From the NCBI GenBank assembly GCA_024349245.1, contig JALDNG010000041.1:7641001-7705000 (forward strand): DNA of 64,000 nt. The letters run 5' to 3'. Position 1 is the first letter of the stretch. Each line of letters opens with the position of its first letter. Below are positions 39,801 through 50,600 of this stretch, piece by piece. This DNA is from Neodontobutis hainanensis. Its lineage: Eukaryota; Chordata; Actinopteri; Gobiiformes; Odontobutidae. The notes under the pieces were generated by a model, which ran no database searches, had not been told where the DNA came from, and worked only from the letters and a program-made list of their open reading frames with translations. Made by a program: the position numbers and the translations under genes.

Positions 39801-40261
39801 TCCACTGAGGGAGGAGTGGAGCTGCGAACTGAACTAGACTACAAGGCTCTGGCACAAGTATGTTAAGTAAAACCAAAAGAAAGCAAGTACACAGACAAGA
39901 TTAATGCATTATTCTATTGTATGTGTTCTAGGAGACGGAGGGTTATTCTGGCTCTGATATAACCCTGGTGTGTAAAGAAGCCGCCATGAGACCTGTTCGC
40001 AAGATCTTCGATGCTTTAGAGTCACTTAACAATAGTACAACATAAGATCCCACACGTGCTACATTCTCCTTTAAGTGTAGTGTCTTTAGGCGGAATACTA
40101 AAATCCTGCTCATGTCTTCAGGTAACATCCACATTCCTGCCATCCAATTGGAAATCGTAACCTCAGCCGACTTCATGGAGGCGATTGCCCACACCAAACC
40201 CTCAGCCAGGAGCCTGATGGACAAATACACGGCCTGGGAAAGAGAGTATAAATCTGTTTAA
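30838..40261 (+). CDS. katnal2: Katanin p60 ATPase-containing subunit A-like 2, 16 exons
   Basis: AAA ATPase related to the microtubule-severing katanin catalytic subunit. Exons: 30838-30891, 31791-31861, 32095-32261, 32346-32382, 32495-32597, 32673-32756, 32851-32916, 32992-33069, 34459-34557, 37695-37758, 37833-37951, 38026-38117, 38624-38734, 39692-39857, 39932-40034 and 40122-40261. The total is 1554 nt, 517 aa (human isoform about 538 aa). Residues about 1-75 hold a LisH dimerisation motif (LLILIYHHLMAQGYTEAAIA) and VCDNIDLEMVLLEYESSHYVKF. A Ser/Lys-rich linker follows, then the AAA module: Walker A GPPGTGKT at 272-279 (split by intron 10), Walker B IFLDE with D331-E332, sensor region AASNRPW, and arginine-finger region RRLEKRF. 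A Vps4-type C-terminal helix ends at WEREYKSV. ATG 30838 is immediately followed by a second ATG (30841), so either may start translation. Introns 8 and 9 carry Tc1-like, L2-like and hAT-like insertions. It converges with hdhd2. Confidence 0.96.
30892..31790. other. katnal2 intron 1
   Basis: No gene or clear element. It contains an ACCGCCATCTACTGGAAC segment (31173-31190) that resembles a degenerate CTCF site. Confidence 0.4.
33117..33972 (+). mobile_element. Second Tc1/mariner-type element, degraded, with nested insertion
   Basis: Terminal inverted repeats: TATATTGCCAAAAGTATTTACTC at the left is the inverse of GCAAATACTTTTGGCAAAATAGTATA at the right. The interior keeps transposase scraps, including LDLNPIKHLCDKLERRLRAS, where the catalytic Glu of the family's PIEHLW is Lys. 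It belongs to a different family from the copies at 14484 and 37036. A repeat with its own target-site duplication is inserted at 33664-33785. The element is in katnal2 intron 8. Confidence 0.85.
33664..33785 (+). mobile_element. Short retroposed repeat with 16-bp target-site duplication
   Basis: The sequence GGTGTACCCCGCCTCAGGCC...GGGATAGGCTCCAGTCACCC...AAAGCGGTAGAAAATTAATG, ending in a (TGAA)n tail, is a very common teleost retroposon tail. The flanks 33648-33663 and 33786-33801 are both GAATAGTCAACATTCC, an exact duplication made at insertion. Confidence 0.85.
34558..35700. other. First part of katnal2 intron 9
   Basis: No recognised element. The first 450 bp are less AT-rich than the rest. 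Confidence 0.4.
35810..37015 (+). mobile_element. L2-like LINE fragment split by a hAT-like insertion
   Basis: The left part (35810-36015) reads ISGTALKWFQSYLEDRKYFV and LTCGVPQRST. The right part (36415-37015) reads NNFLQLN, QPDLEKLIHAFICSRLDYCN, GLLTGL and LQLIQNAAARVLTNTRKYNH, the usual 3' end of such LINEs. Stops and frameshifts follow. The section with YADD is absent, so sequence was lost where the hAT-like piece (36020-36412) now lies. Confidence 0.8.
36020..36412. mobile_element. hAT-like non-autonomous element fragment
   Basis: Both ends are rich in TTAATCGATTAATAATCGG-type sequence. The right end is TCGATTAGGTGTTGCAGCCC, whose complement GGGCTGCAAC is a typical hAT terminus. The left terminus is missing, so no duplication can be checked. 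Confidence 0.55.
37036..37605 (+). mobile_element. Internally deleted Tc1-like element (MITE-like)
   Basis: Two inverted arms of about 150 bp (left: AGTTAGTGGTTGGGTGAA ... ATGACAACAGAAACTACTC ... CTGATCAAAAG; right: the inverse) flank a short remnant of the 5' untranslated part (GTCAGTGAGTTTCCGGGC, TATAAAACAGGAAAGGGATA). The whole transposase body found in the 14484 copy is gone. It lies in katnal2 intron 9, 90 bp before exon 10. Confidence 0.85.
38820..39060 (-). repeat. Dispersed element with CCCTGCAGGG core, copy E
   Basis: Inverted core at 38879-38912 (GCATGTCAACAGCTACGG, TAGCCCTGCAGGGACA), then GCTCTTGTCTATAAACAAACC. About 115 bp on is CAGTTTGTCCACTTTGGGCTG, the second block of the element. 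Located in katnal2 intron 13. Confidence 0.6.
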
Positions 40262-40328
40262 GGGACGGACACAAGCAAGAAGACAATGGGAAATCTTCAT
40301 TCCATATACCCACGGTTTCAAAATATGC

Positions 40329-40334
40329 AATAAA
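40329..40334 (+). terminator. Polyadenylation signal of katnal2
   Basis: AATAAA lies 68 bp after the katnal2 stop codon, followed by TG/T-rich sequence. No minus-strand AATAAA is visible between the two stops, so the hdhd2 transcript probably ends inside katnal2 sequence. Confidence 0.6.
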
Positions 40335-40410
40335 CACTTCCATTATTGTGCATTAAAAGTTTACATGCTCTGAGTGAATTCAATAGGCTATATTAAGTGT
40401 CTCACCCGTC

Positions 40411-42293
40411 TCAGAGCAGGTTCTTGAGGATGTGTTCAACAGCATCAGGAAAACTGTCACATGTCAAATGAGGTGGGGGGTTGATTTTGTTTTCATCCCC
40501 TTCTCTGTATTTACCTAAAAAGAGAAAACCTGGTGTTTGGAAGTCTTTGGAAAAGTATTTTTAGAAAACATTTGCGGTTTCTTAACTCACCGGTTTTGAC
40601 AAGGATACCTAACATTCCTGCATTCTGAGCTCCACCAACATCATCCCTGGCATCCTGTAACATTTTTTGTATGTAAATGGAAAATTTTCCCAGAAACACT
40701 AAATAATATTCTTATATATTTACATCTCCTATCATCACAGCTTCACTGGGGCTGCATCCCAAATCAGAGAGAGCCTGTAGAAGCAGCATTCATAGCATTG
40801 TCCATCAACTTCTCCATATCTTTACAGATCTTGTGTTTTTTTTTTTAATGGAACTTTTTCTTACCTGTGTAAAAAAAGTCTTCTCCGGCTTTCCCACTAC
40901 TGTGGCTTTACAGTCTGTGGCATACTCTAGTCCTGTCACAAAGGGCCCAGGTCCAAGAGCCAGGCCATCCTTACGCTTATAATACCGGGCTTTATGGACA
41001 GCAATCAGAGGAGCTCCATCTAAAATCATCCTGTGGATTAGGAAACATTTAGAGATGAGGGAGTAGTAGAGCTTCTCTTATGTCAAGATTTTACCCACAA
41101 TTAAAAAAAAAAAAGTATCTACTTTTGTGGTTTTACTGTTAGACAATAGACTTAAAACAGCAGTAAACAATGCAGACAGCACAGATATATTGTCTATTCA
41201 TCACTGTGTCAAAGAGTGACAGTGTTAAGCAGAGGCGTATTGTGTACTTTATCAACCTTTCTCATCAACTCATATTCTTAAATGTGCTCTCATGCTGCCA
41301 TATTTGTTAACACCTAAACCACAATCCTGGCCATAGTATGCATATTGCACATTATGTTAAGTTTTGCTGCCCTACACCTCATACCGGTTGAACCAAGAGA
41401 TTTAATGCGAGGTGCAGTCACGTGCTGGCCTATGTATTCTCAAACAGCAGGTATACTTCTGACCTTATCATACCTAAAAGCCTTGTTCAGTGTCTGGTAG
41501 TTGAAGTGATCAGGAGCAAGTCCTATGACGACAGCATTCGGCTCAGATGTGTCGATTCCTGCAACAAATAGCACCATTGTTTTCAATTTGACCTATTCAC
41601 AATTACCTATAAAGAAAGTATGACAGGCTTCAAATGTAAAAAAAAATAAATAAATAAAGTCCTCTTTTATATGAGCACTCCTGCACAAATACAAGACCGG
41701 GACTTGTACCAGTGAAGTCCTCCAGTGCACTGTCCTCGACCAGAAGGAGTGGCCTGTGCTGTTTCTGCTCCAGCAGACTCCTGGCTGCGCTCAAGGATGT
41801 GAAGATCTCTGTCTCCTGCAGAGGGAATCTGACGTTACACTGCCATCAATGTAACAATAACAGACATGTTTTCCCACTTGCAATAATACTTGCAATATTG
41901 TGAGTATTACCTGAAGGTCAAAGTTGAGTAGCTGCAGTCTTTCCAGTAAGTTCCTCTTACTCTCCTTTGTGGTGTTGGTTACAAACTTGACAACTACAGA
42001 TGCCTGCCGTAATCTCAGCAGCAAAAATAAATAAAATACATACAAATACATTTGGATTTTGACTGTGACACTTACTGTACATTTTATTTAGATGTATACA
42101 GCTTGTTCATATGTTCCATAATATGGTCCTCATTCTGGTGCAATGTACATACAACCCATGTCATGTTTTGTATCAAGATTTCAGATTGTTACCTGTTGAG
42201 TGCGTCCTGTGCACCGGGCACAGCTGTGTCCTCGATATGGAGAGTTCCACTGAGGTCAATGAGCACGGCCTTCAGAGCTCTTCTGCCTGCCAT
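40411..42293 (-). CDS. hdhd2: HAD-like hydrolase domain-containing protein 2, 8 coding exons
   Basis: Haloacid-dehalogenase superfamily phosphatase-like protein of the HDHD2/LHPP branch, probably cytosolic; the physiological substrate is not established. Coding exons in transcript order: 42293-42193, 42013-41911, 41815-41710, 41558-41474, 41030-40865, 40774-40724, 40654-40591 and 40514-40411. They total 780 nt, 259 aa, identical in length to the human protein. Motif I reads VLIDLSGTLH: the nucleophile Asp is present, but the usual second Asp (DxD) is Ser, as in the human orthologue. Motif II is FVTNTTKESK, the motif III lysine is in VVGKPEKTFF, and motif IV is MIGDDARDDVGGAQNAGM. The coding start lies just inside an exon whose acceptor (TTTCTTTAG) is at about 42303. 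A non-coding first exon with a donor at 43269/43268 is inferred upstream. The stop lies 149 bp from the katnal2 stop, tail to tail. Confidence 0.96.
41040..41470. other. hdhd2 intron 4
   Basis: No recognised element. Confidence 0.5.
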
Positions 42294-42302
42294 ACTGGAG
42301 GC

Positions 42303-44670
42303 CTAAAGAAAAGACGTGAGAGTCGGGGTTTTAACAAATACAAAGCAGAGATATGTCCTCATTACCTTGTTTCATTTTATTTCAACAGAAACAACTGCAA
42401 TCATCGTCAAAGCAGATTGTGTGTGAACTGCATTAGGATTTGGTAAAGCTACAGATATGACAGACTTCTGCTGTAAATGGAGCTTTGCTTGGTTTAAAAA
42501 AATAAATAAATAAAAAAAAAGAGCTTATTCTTTTATAATGACTTTATTCCTTCATAGATAACCGCTCATAATCATACTTCACGTTGGTAAAATTCAGCAG
42601 ATTATTGTGTTGTTTAAACCTCTGCAATCACAATCTGAGAGGATTATTCAAAGGGTTGACTAGAATACAGATTTGGGAATCATATATTTATTGGCTTTTG
42701 ACTTTTTTTGGAATCCACGATTATTTAGATATGTTTGGATTTCTGTCATGTAGTTATCAATGTGAGAGTAATGCACTGATGTTCTTAATAACCACCCTAA
42801 CGCCCGTGCAGTTACAGGTGGGCTACTCTTGTGCTTTTACCACACATTAATAATCTGATACATTCATGAGATCTGGCCGTTTTAACTTAATGTAGTCTAA
42901 ATGTTAAAAAATACCTGATGCAAACTTTTTAATAAGGACTGTCCCACTTTGGCTCTAACTATGCTAATATTTTTTTAAAAACACTATGTCCCACTTTTGA
43001 ACAGTTCATGGTGTAATTGGAAGTATCCCAGTTTGGAGGTGTGGAAATATAAATATGGTCACCCATAAAAATTAATTATAATATACCTAAAAGGCAGATT
43101 TATTTATTTTTTGTCGTTGACCTACCACTTACCCATCACAATCACGGTCACGTATTTCCTTATGCACATATAGATTAGATTAGATATACATTAAATTTGA
43201 AATGTCATTTAATATTAGCGAGGGCACAAGAAGTAATGTTTAAAAAAAGAATTACATTTTGATCTAACCTTTATTTGCAGTTTCCTTCTGCTTCCTGTTC
43301 AAAGCGTCTTCTTCGTTGGATTAACATTTATCTGTGCTCTGCTGCCCCCTACACATCTTCCATCGCAACGTCTTCTGTTGTTTCGCTTAACTTTGAAAAC
43401 GTATTTTTGATTTGTTGGTTAGTTTTGGAGGAAAACATTTTTAATATCTAACTTTTTTTATGTCCCTTTCTGTTCTTAGTGTACATTTTCCGACCCGTGT
43501 AACTGTATAATCCAATAAGAGGGTTATCTACTGTATAACCACTTAATCACTCATTAGACAAATAGAAAACATATGTGTCCTATTGACCGACAGATGTGTG
43601 GCATTACTGGGTCTTAGAGGGCAGATAGATTTAATATGGAGGGGTATTATCAAATTGATAACCTGCTCTGTGCAGCGTGCCAAACAACACACATCAAAAT
43701 CCTCTTTTCATGTTAGTGAATAACACTGCTCCCACTTTTTGTTTTGGCCAAAATATTATGCACCGTGGACTTGTTACGTGAAAAAACAAAGCGTGTTTAA
43801 TCCTTTTTTTTTTTAACCAGCAGTTCAATTTGCTTCTACATAAAATTTATGTTACATTATTCACTTTAGAAACTGTCCTTTTTAAAAGAATATGCGTAAG
43901 TAATAAGCAAGAATTAGGTATTCTGCTGTAAACTGTTTTTGTAAAACAGAACTGTCTTTTTAAAGTCACCTGTAACACTTATTTTTAAATTACGGATCAG
44001 TGTGGTTTTAGTGTTAATCTGTCACCATTTAGATTAAAAACAAACTGTTATTAAAAATATATATCTGCTGAACAATAGTGGAGTGACTAATGATTATGAA
44101 GTTTAAAATGTTGTAAAGCTGTAATAGGCCGAGGTTGTTTTTGGATGAACCGCTGCTAATGCATTTTTACAATAACAAACGTGCCATGTTTACAATAGTA
44201 AATAAGTTTATTGTCCTATTTAAAAAAGAAACATAATGTCTTTGGGTTAATAATGTTTGACAAGAAGATGGTGATGTGACGGAAGGTAGTGTTTTGGCTG
44301 TATTGCTCAGGATTTTGCATTTTTGCAGTTTTAAAAAAGCAGGTTTTAAAAAAGCAGGTTTTTTTAGGTTACATTACACTGTTACATAAATAAGACAGAT
44401 CCAAAGTTCATTATTAAAAAAAACATGGCACATCCCAAAGACTGTAAAAAACATAAATATACAGTAAAGAAATAATGTGTGTTCATAATAGTGTCTTTGA
44501 AAAAAACAGATAGCAGGTCCGTTTTTTGTTGAAATAAAGCCATAGTTCCTACTCTTTCCATTTCCCTACGAGGTACTTTAGGAAATATTCCTGACAACGG
44601 TCAAAGGTGAGGACTGTAAACCACTGTTCCCTTGTCTTGTGCTGTCCCCTGGACGCATTTTGCTCCAACG
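42303..44670. other. hdhd2 upstream region and ier3ip1 3' flank
   Basis: Contains the hdhd2 first intron, an inferred non-coding exon ending at 43269 (CAAATAAAG then GTTAGATC on the minus strand), and an ETS-like GCTTCCTGTT at 43290. A CTGCTGCCCCCTACAC CTCF-like stretch at 43338 could mark the hdhd2 promoter. From 43.4 to 44.2 kb I see only AT-rich sequence. At 44331-44360 a 15-bp AAAAAAGCAGG unit is duplicated in tandem. Confidence 0.45.
44207..44212 (-). terminator. Candidate polyadenylation signal of ier3ip1
   Basis: TTTATT on the plus strand reads AATAAA on the minus strand, about 460 bp past the ier3ip1 stop. This is a reasonable 3' UTR length for this small gene. It is not proven. Confidence 0.4.
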
Positions 44671-45945
44671 TCAACCGAACAGCAACAGGAGTACGATGCA
44701 GGCTGAGTTCACAAGTATTAAAGGCACTGGAAAACAATAAATAAACCTTGGTCAGCATTTTGTATAGTACATGACATTGTACAGTAAAAGCAGTAGTTTG
44801 TGAGCACCTCTCATGACAGTCCTGACAGAGCGGATCAGATTGAGGATCTGAGCTTTGACTCCCGGGTCATCCCCAAATCCTCCCACTCCCTGGTCCACAC
44901 CCCAGCCGACTGGATACACCGAGAGGAACACAAAAAGAGAAAATACATATTAGAGGCTATAAAACAACAGGCAAAGGATAAAGAGACAACAGATGTGAGC
45001 ATTTTCATTTTAATGCCTGTAGGCTGTACTTAAGAGCAAAAATTACAGCATACAACATTTTTCTTTAATTTAATAATTAATTTCCCCAGTAATATACACT
45101 TAAAGTTAAAAATCCTTTTTGTAAATAGTTGTTACAAACACACTGTGGCTAATATTTTACAAATGTTTTGTGCATTCAGTTCAAAAATCTTATGTGGCTT
45201 TCTTTTAGAGGAAGAGCTGAGGACAGTGTGGTCAATTCCTGCCCGTAATCAATCATAAATAATTATTACAATGTGCAACAAAGGTGTAATAAGTCATCTG
45301 TGTTACTAACATGTTCTTGTGATCTTGTATTAGATGTTACTTTTACAAACGTGCACAGGAAGGTAGGGAAGGGATAGGAAAACAGAAGTTGATTAAGGCC
45401 GTTTGTTGGATTTGCAGTTGGCACAAGAGCCAAAAGTAGCTAAAATATTAACAGTGCTCCATATTGGGGATGTCTCTGTAGTGAAAAGTCTAATATAAAG
45501 CTGATAACTTTAAATGCTAAATGATTTGAAATGATGTTGAAACTGTATGAATCCGGCGCAGAAGTACACTGTGGATCTGTTTTGGTCAAAAAGGAATGGT
45601 TGACGTGAATGTGGTCAAAATTATAGAATGACTCGTTAGGCAATAATGACCAGTAGGCCTACAATATTATGATAATGTTTCGACAATCTGTATTTATTTC
45701 AGTCCGATACAGAGCTTGGGGGGATTTTAACCAACCGTTTGTGGAGCAGACAGTGCCACATAAACAGATGTACACAAAGATGAGCTAGCTTACTTCTAGC
45801 TTTGAGGATCGTTTTATGATTTCGACAAAAATAAATACAGTACAAACCACTTACTCTTGCTGAGGAACCTCTCTTCGTGCAACACGGCGATGGCATTAGT
45901 GCAAAGAATAGCTGTTTGGATAAGAGTGTACAGTGTAAACGCCAT
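44671..45945 (-). CDS. ier3ip1: Immediate early response 3-interacting protein 1, 3 exons
   Basis: Small ER/early-secretory membrane protein, homologous to yeast Yos1. Exons in transcript order: 45945-45855, 44909-44808 and 44726-44671, giving 249 nt and 82 aa, the same length as the human protein. An N-terminal hydrophobic segment (MAFTLYTLIQTAILCTNAIA) and a C-terminal one ending IVLLLLFG flank a polar Gly-rich loop with VDQGVGGFGDDPGVK and LIRSVRTVMRVPL. All junctions are GT/AG and in phase. The gene lies between hdhd2 and skor2 on the same strand, the human 18q21 order. A candidate polyadenylation hexamer (AATAAA on the minus strand) is at 44207-44212. Confidence 0.96.
44910..45854. other. 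ier3ip1 intron 1
   Basis: No recognised element. Confidence 0.5.
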
Positions 45946-47642
45946 GCTGGCAACTTTTTTCCTCCACCACTCCCAGGGATGCGAGCGCCGTAAACTGAGG
46001 ATGAAAGTCGTAAAATACGGTCACGCTGAAATGCTCAACTTTACGTCTTCAGAGCTTTTCATACTTTATTTTTTAGCTGGAAATTGTATTTCTTTAACAA
46101 TTCAATTAACAATATGTTTTGATGTAAGCTTAAATATTTCTAGCAATGTATTTTTTTTATTAAATAATGAGATGAACACCATTAGTCATACGTTGACTAT
46201 TTTTCACAAAATCTTCTGAAAATACAACAAATACAACTACAACAAATTCCAAAAGCTCATTGAAACATACGATGGCTGTTGTAGACATTTAATTTATCCA
46301 CATAAAGAGTAGACAAACTACAAGAACATGATAAATACATCTGCAGGAACAGTTTAAAGTGGTAATGTGTCGGAAAATGACAATTCACTCTTTAATAAAC
46401 ATGGTGGGGTTATGCTCGACCATATCATCGTATATTTCAATTCTTTATCAGCACCATGTCTTTTTCAGTTTGTTCAAAAATTATAAATAATTCTTCACAA
46501 TTAGGGTTTGGAGCCCCAATAAATAAATAAACGACCGGAACACATAGAGACGTAGTGAGTTTTTCAAAATTTCACATGAGACATTTCATACATTTGGAGT
46601 TATTTACATGTGGATATCATACACAGTTTTTTGTTTCTTAGACCTGGCTCCTCGCTGTCCTTTAAGTAAAGCACTGTCCAGGAGCCTGCAATGCCACATT
46701 ATCAGGCAACTTTTTACAGCAAAGAAATGCAGAGAATGACAATCAGAGGAAGCCATTAGTCTAAAACATGCACCAATAATAACACTGAATGTTTTTCTCT
46801 TTAAAACCATTTTAAAATATGAAAACATGTACAAACAGCTCTACTTGAGAACAGTCTGAATCTTTTTCTCATATAGTACTATACAAAGATCAGTCTTATT
46901 GCACTGTAACATGAAAAACACAAATGTTGGTTTTGATTCTGGACTATGATCCTTGTTTTGTTCTTCATCTGGCATTTCACCGTCAGCATCAGAAACATTT
47001 TGAGAAAACAAGCAAATGTGTTTTTTTTTTTTTTTTTCTTTTTACTTCAAACTGGTGTTTTTGGTTCAACATGGTGACACCAACAGTAGCAGCATCAGTC
47101 TGATCATGAAGTGTGTCCAGTGTGTATGTACAGTTGAGTTAGCAGCCGTCCTCGCACACACAGTCTTTCTGTAGCTGTGTGTCTCTCTGTTGTAGGAAAA
47201 GGAGTCTGTATTCAACAGTTTGTAGTTTGCAGTACTTTGGTCCTGGTTTGGTAAAGCTTTGGATCTCACAGCAGTGAGAGCAGCGCAGCTTCAGCTTTGT
47301 TGCTGCTTCAAACAATCTCTTTCAGTTTAGAAAAAATAAATAAATAAATGAACTGGGAAAACACACCTGGGCAGAATTGTTTGAGTGAAGGCCTATTCAC
47401 AAAGTGTACTGTATTGTTCCCAGAAACAGATAAAATGTATATAGTGTATTTATGTTTCATGGTCTTTTTTTTGTATTTTTGTTTTCTTTGCAGGAGAATT
47501 TCTGAAATCTTTTTCCTCTTTTGAGGTATGTGGTGTCACACTGTAAAGACAAACAATATTTTTTAGTTTCATGTCTCTTTTAGGTTTTTAATAGTGCTGT
47601 AACTAGAGATGATATGATAATAAAAAGTCAGTTACCGTCTAG
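45946..47642. other. ier3ip1 promoter and skor2 3' UTR
   Basis: The skor2 3' UTR must begin at 47642 and run left. A minus-strand AATAAA candidate is at 46156-46161, which would give a 1.5-kb 3' UTR ending about 210 bp from the ier3ip1 start codon. No repeat recognised apart from a T run at 47021-47038. Confidence 0.45.
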
Positions 47643-50600
47643 TTACTTGCTGAGATGAGAGCTGATCTTCTCTTTCCTGATGATGTTTGCGTAGGGAATC
47701 TGAAAAGAACACAACATTAACCCCAAGACACAGTTGAATCTGGTCCAAAGAAAACTTCAGGAGTTACTTAAATGACATGATGTGTATGTACTGTATGCTT
47801 CAGTATATTCCTGCATGAAAGTACAAATAACATGAGTGTAGTTTTGAGTATGTATATCATGTTTCTCTTGATGGCTTCATGTGCAGAGCCAGTGTATGTG
47901 TCAGAAAGTAAAGACAAACAGGCTCTGTCAGCCTGTCTGCCAGCTGCTCCTGTGATGGATGTGGACGCAAACACTCGTAGGGCTATAGGCCAGCTTCTCA
48001 CCCATGAAAGACAAACTCCACAATTGGCTCTATACTGTTTGATAGACAAATAAAAACAACATATTTTAGCTGATTCCAATTGCACTCCTTTTTTTGGCTT
48101 TTTCATTTGTCAATAGTCTAATGTGCTGCTTTTGTCCCATTCTGTATTTTCATTTGAATAGTTCATTTCCTTTACAGAGTCTGGATGATGATTTGAAATG
48201 TGCCTCATAATTAGCTGTTATTATATTCTTTACTGAAATCATTAAGGCTGATTATTAGGGTGCATGTGTCTATAAAGTACAGATTTAATTGCAGTTTAAA
48301 GTGATATTTGTGTTCTGCAGTGATAGTGTCATTAGCACATCCGTCTCACCATCTGTAACTGCTGGACCATCTCCTCTCTGTAGGCGAGCTCTCGTTTCAT
48401 CTGGTCTTGGAAATTATCTGAAATTATGTGTGCAAGTTGGTGATTAGTCTGTGTGTGGGAAATACTCCACATAATGTTGCATGAATTTTGAAAAATTAAA
48501 ATAGTGGAAACGACGAAGGTCACTGAAAAGACAAACTGAACATTCAGGTATAACTACACAAAAAAGAATATGTACCCTACAGTATAGAGAGCAAGGTGAG
48601 TCATTTAGACTTACGGAAGACAGGAAAAGGTGAAGTGCCCTTCAAAGCATGAAACTCTTGCTCCAATCTCCTTCTGAAGTCTATTTGCTCCAGTAGCACC
48701 TTCTGGAGCTCCTCTGAAAACCCAACAAGGGCAACAGAAAAGATACAAATGAAGGGGAGAGGAAATGAGTTCATCTGTTTCAATCAGATTTATGTTTAAT
48801 GCATGCAATGTGTTTTGGATGAACTCAACAACATCATCTGCTACAATCTATGTAATTATTCTCATTTACCTTTCTCCATGTTCTCTACGTCCTTCTTTAA
48901 AGTGACAGGAGAGGCGGCTCCTTGGCTTTGATCTGCTGCAAAAATAATTACACATACATTATGTATTTATCACCATGTGTAAGGCAGAAAATTATATCAT
49001 ACGCCCTGCATTTTGTCTGAAACATATAAACAGTCACACAACAGTCACTGTTATGACACCAGTTGTCCTTTAGGTGTCAGTATAACTTTGCAAATACAAC
49101 AGACGAGTGAATAACTTTACTGAGCAGAGCTTAAAACTGCTCATGTTAAAAGAAATATAATTAAAGAACATTTGAGCAAAATAATTTGAACACAGAAAAA
49201 AATTAGACTTTTCTTACATTTTGTGAGTAATACTGTGTTGCAATATTTTATCACTGAGATTCACACACAGACAATACAATATAGGTTATTTACTTATTTC
49301 TTAAAATGTATTAAACTTATTAAGATGTGTATATATTTTCCACAGTGACTTTAAAGGGTCAAATATAAAAAAGGCCATCAGTCCACTCTGTTGTGTGTTT
49401 ATGTGAGCACTGGCACTAACACCTGAATTGTGACAATGAGCCATTGAACGAGGTAAATGAAGCGGTCCGATGTATATTCTCCTGCAGTCACTTCATATCG
49501 TGCCTCTTTAAGTCTGGCTGTGCGTCTTTCTCTCATTTAGAGCAGAGAGCTCTCTCTCCTCTCTCTGTCTCATTTGACAAGCAAATTTGCAGACAGTGCC
49601 CGAGGATAACAACCTCGTTTGACAGTCAATTAACCGTGAATAGTCAAAGCCAAGGCGGTTTGCATTACATAAATGGAAAATTAGATTATTTTTTCTCCCT
49701 AGAAACAGAGGGAGAGTTTAAAAGACAGTGGAGGGGGTGTGGGGTGGGACTCAGAGGAATCAGGCCTTCTAATCACGTAGAGCTTCCCACCGCCCTGGGA
49801 GACGTTTGGCAATCAGGGGAAAGGTGGTCTCATTTAATTTGTTTCGTGTAATTTTTCGAAATACATTATACATTATGCGCAGGGATCATTACGGTGTGTG
49901 GTGGAGGAGTGGGGGGGTAGATATAAATGTTGGCACAGATGTCATAAAGCACTTTTAATGTCTTCCTGACAGATATAAAAAGGCAATAAGCGGTGATCTT
50001 TTTCAAACGAGAAAGGGCTTTTTGCGCTGAGGAAGAAAAAAAAAAGAGGCAATTATGTCGGAGGTGATGGGTGTAGAATGGAGATTGCAGTGCGCCTGCT
50101 TATCTACGAGCTGATGTTTTCTTGTTGAACTATAACAGCCCCCTAAAGAGTAACAGCGCTGAGACAATCTACTGAGGACAGAGCCACCTTTAGGCAGCTT
50201 TCTCCTGTTGTTTCATCCGTCTCTTAACTTTAAATCTGAGAAGTACTTTTACCTCTTGTTCTGGGTAATACCAGCTTCATTTGTTGTATTAAGTACAGCA
50301 GATGTTATTCACACCAAAGCTTTAAATTTGTCAATATAAATTGGTCCTATATGCCACCCGCATTCACGTGATTTACACTGATTGTTTCAACAATAGAAAT
50401 ATGTTGTTGGAGAAAACAAGTGCATTTGGGGGATTTAAAATCAGCATAAAAATACTAATGTAGTAAAACAGTAGTTTGTCCATGTAATTTTATAGCTATA
50501 CTGAACACATGGCCCAAAGTGAATACTAACCCTATTAAGGATTATTAAATGTGATGTCTTAGTAGTGGAAATGTTTGCTGATTAGCACTAAAAAAAATAA

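Noticed and set aside
49444..49851. 135-codon plus-strand frame in a skor2 intron
   Set aside because: No known protein family and antisense to the gene. Kept only as part of a possible regulatory block.
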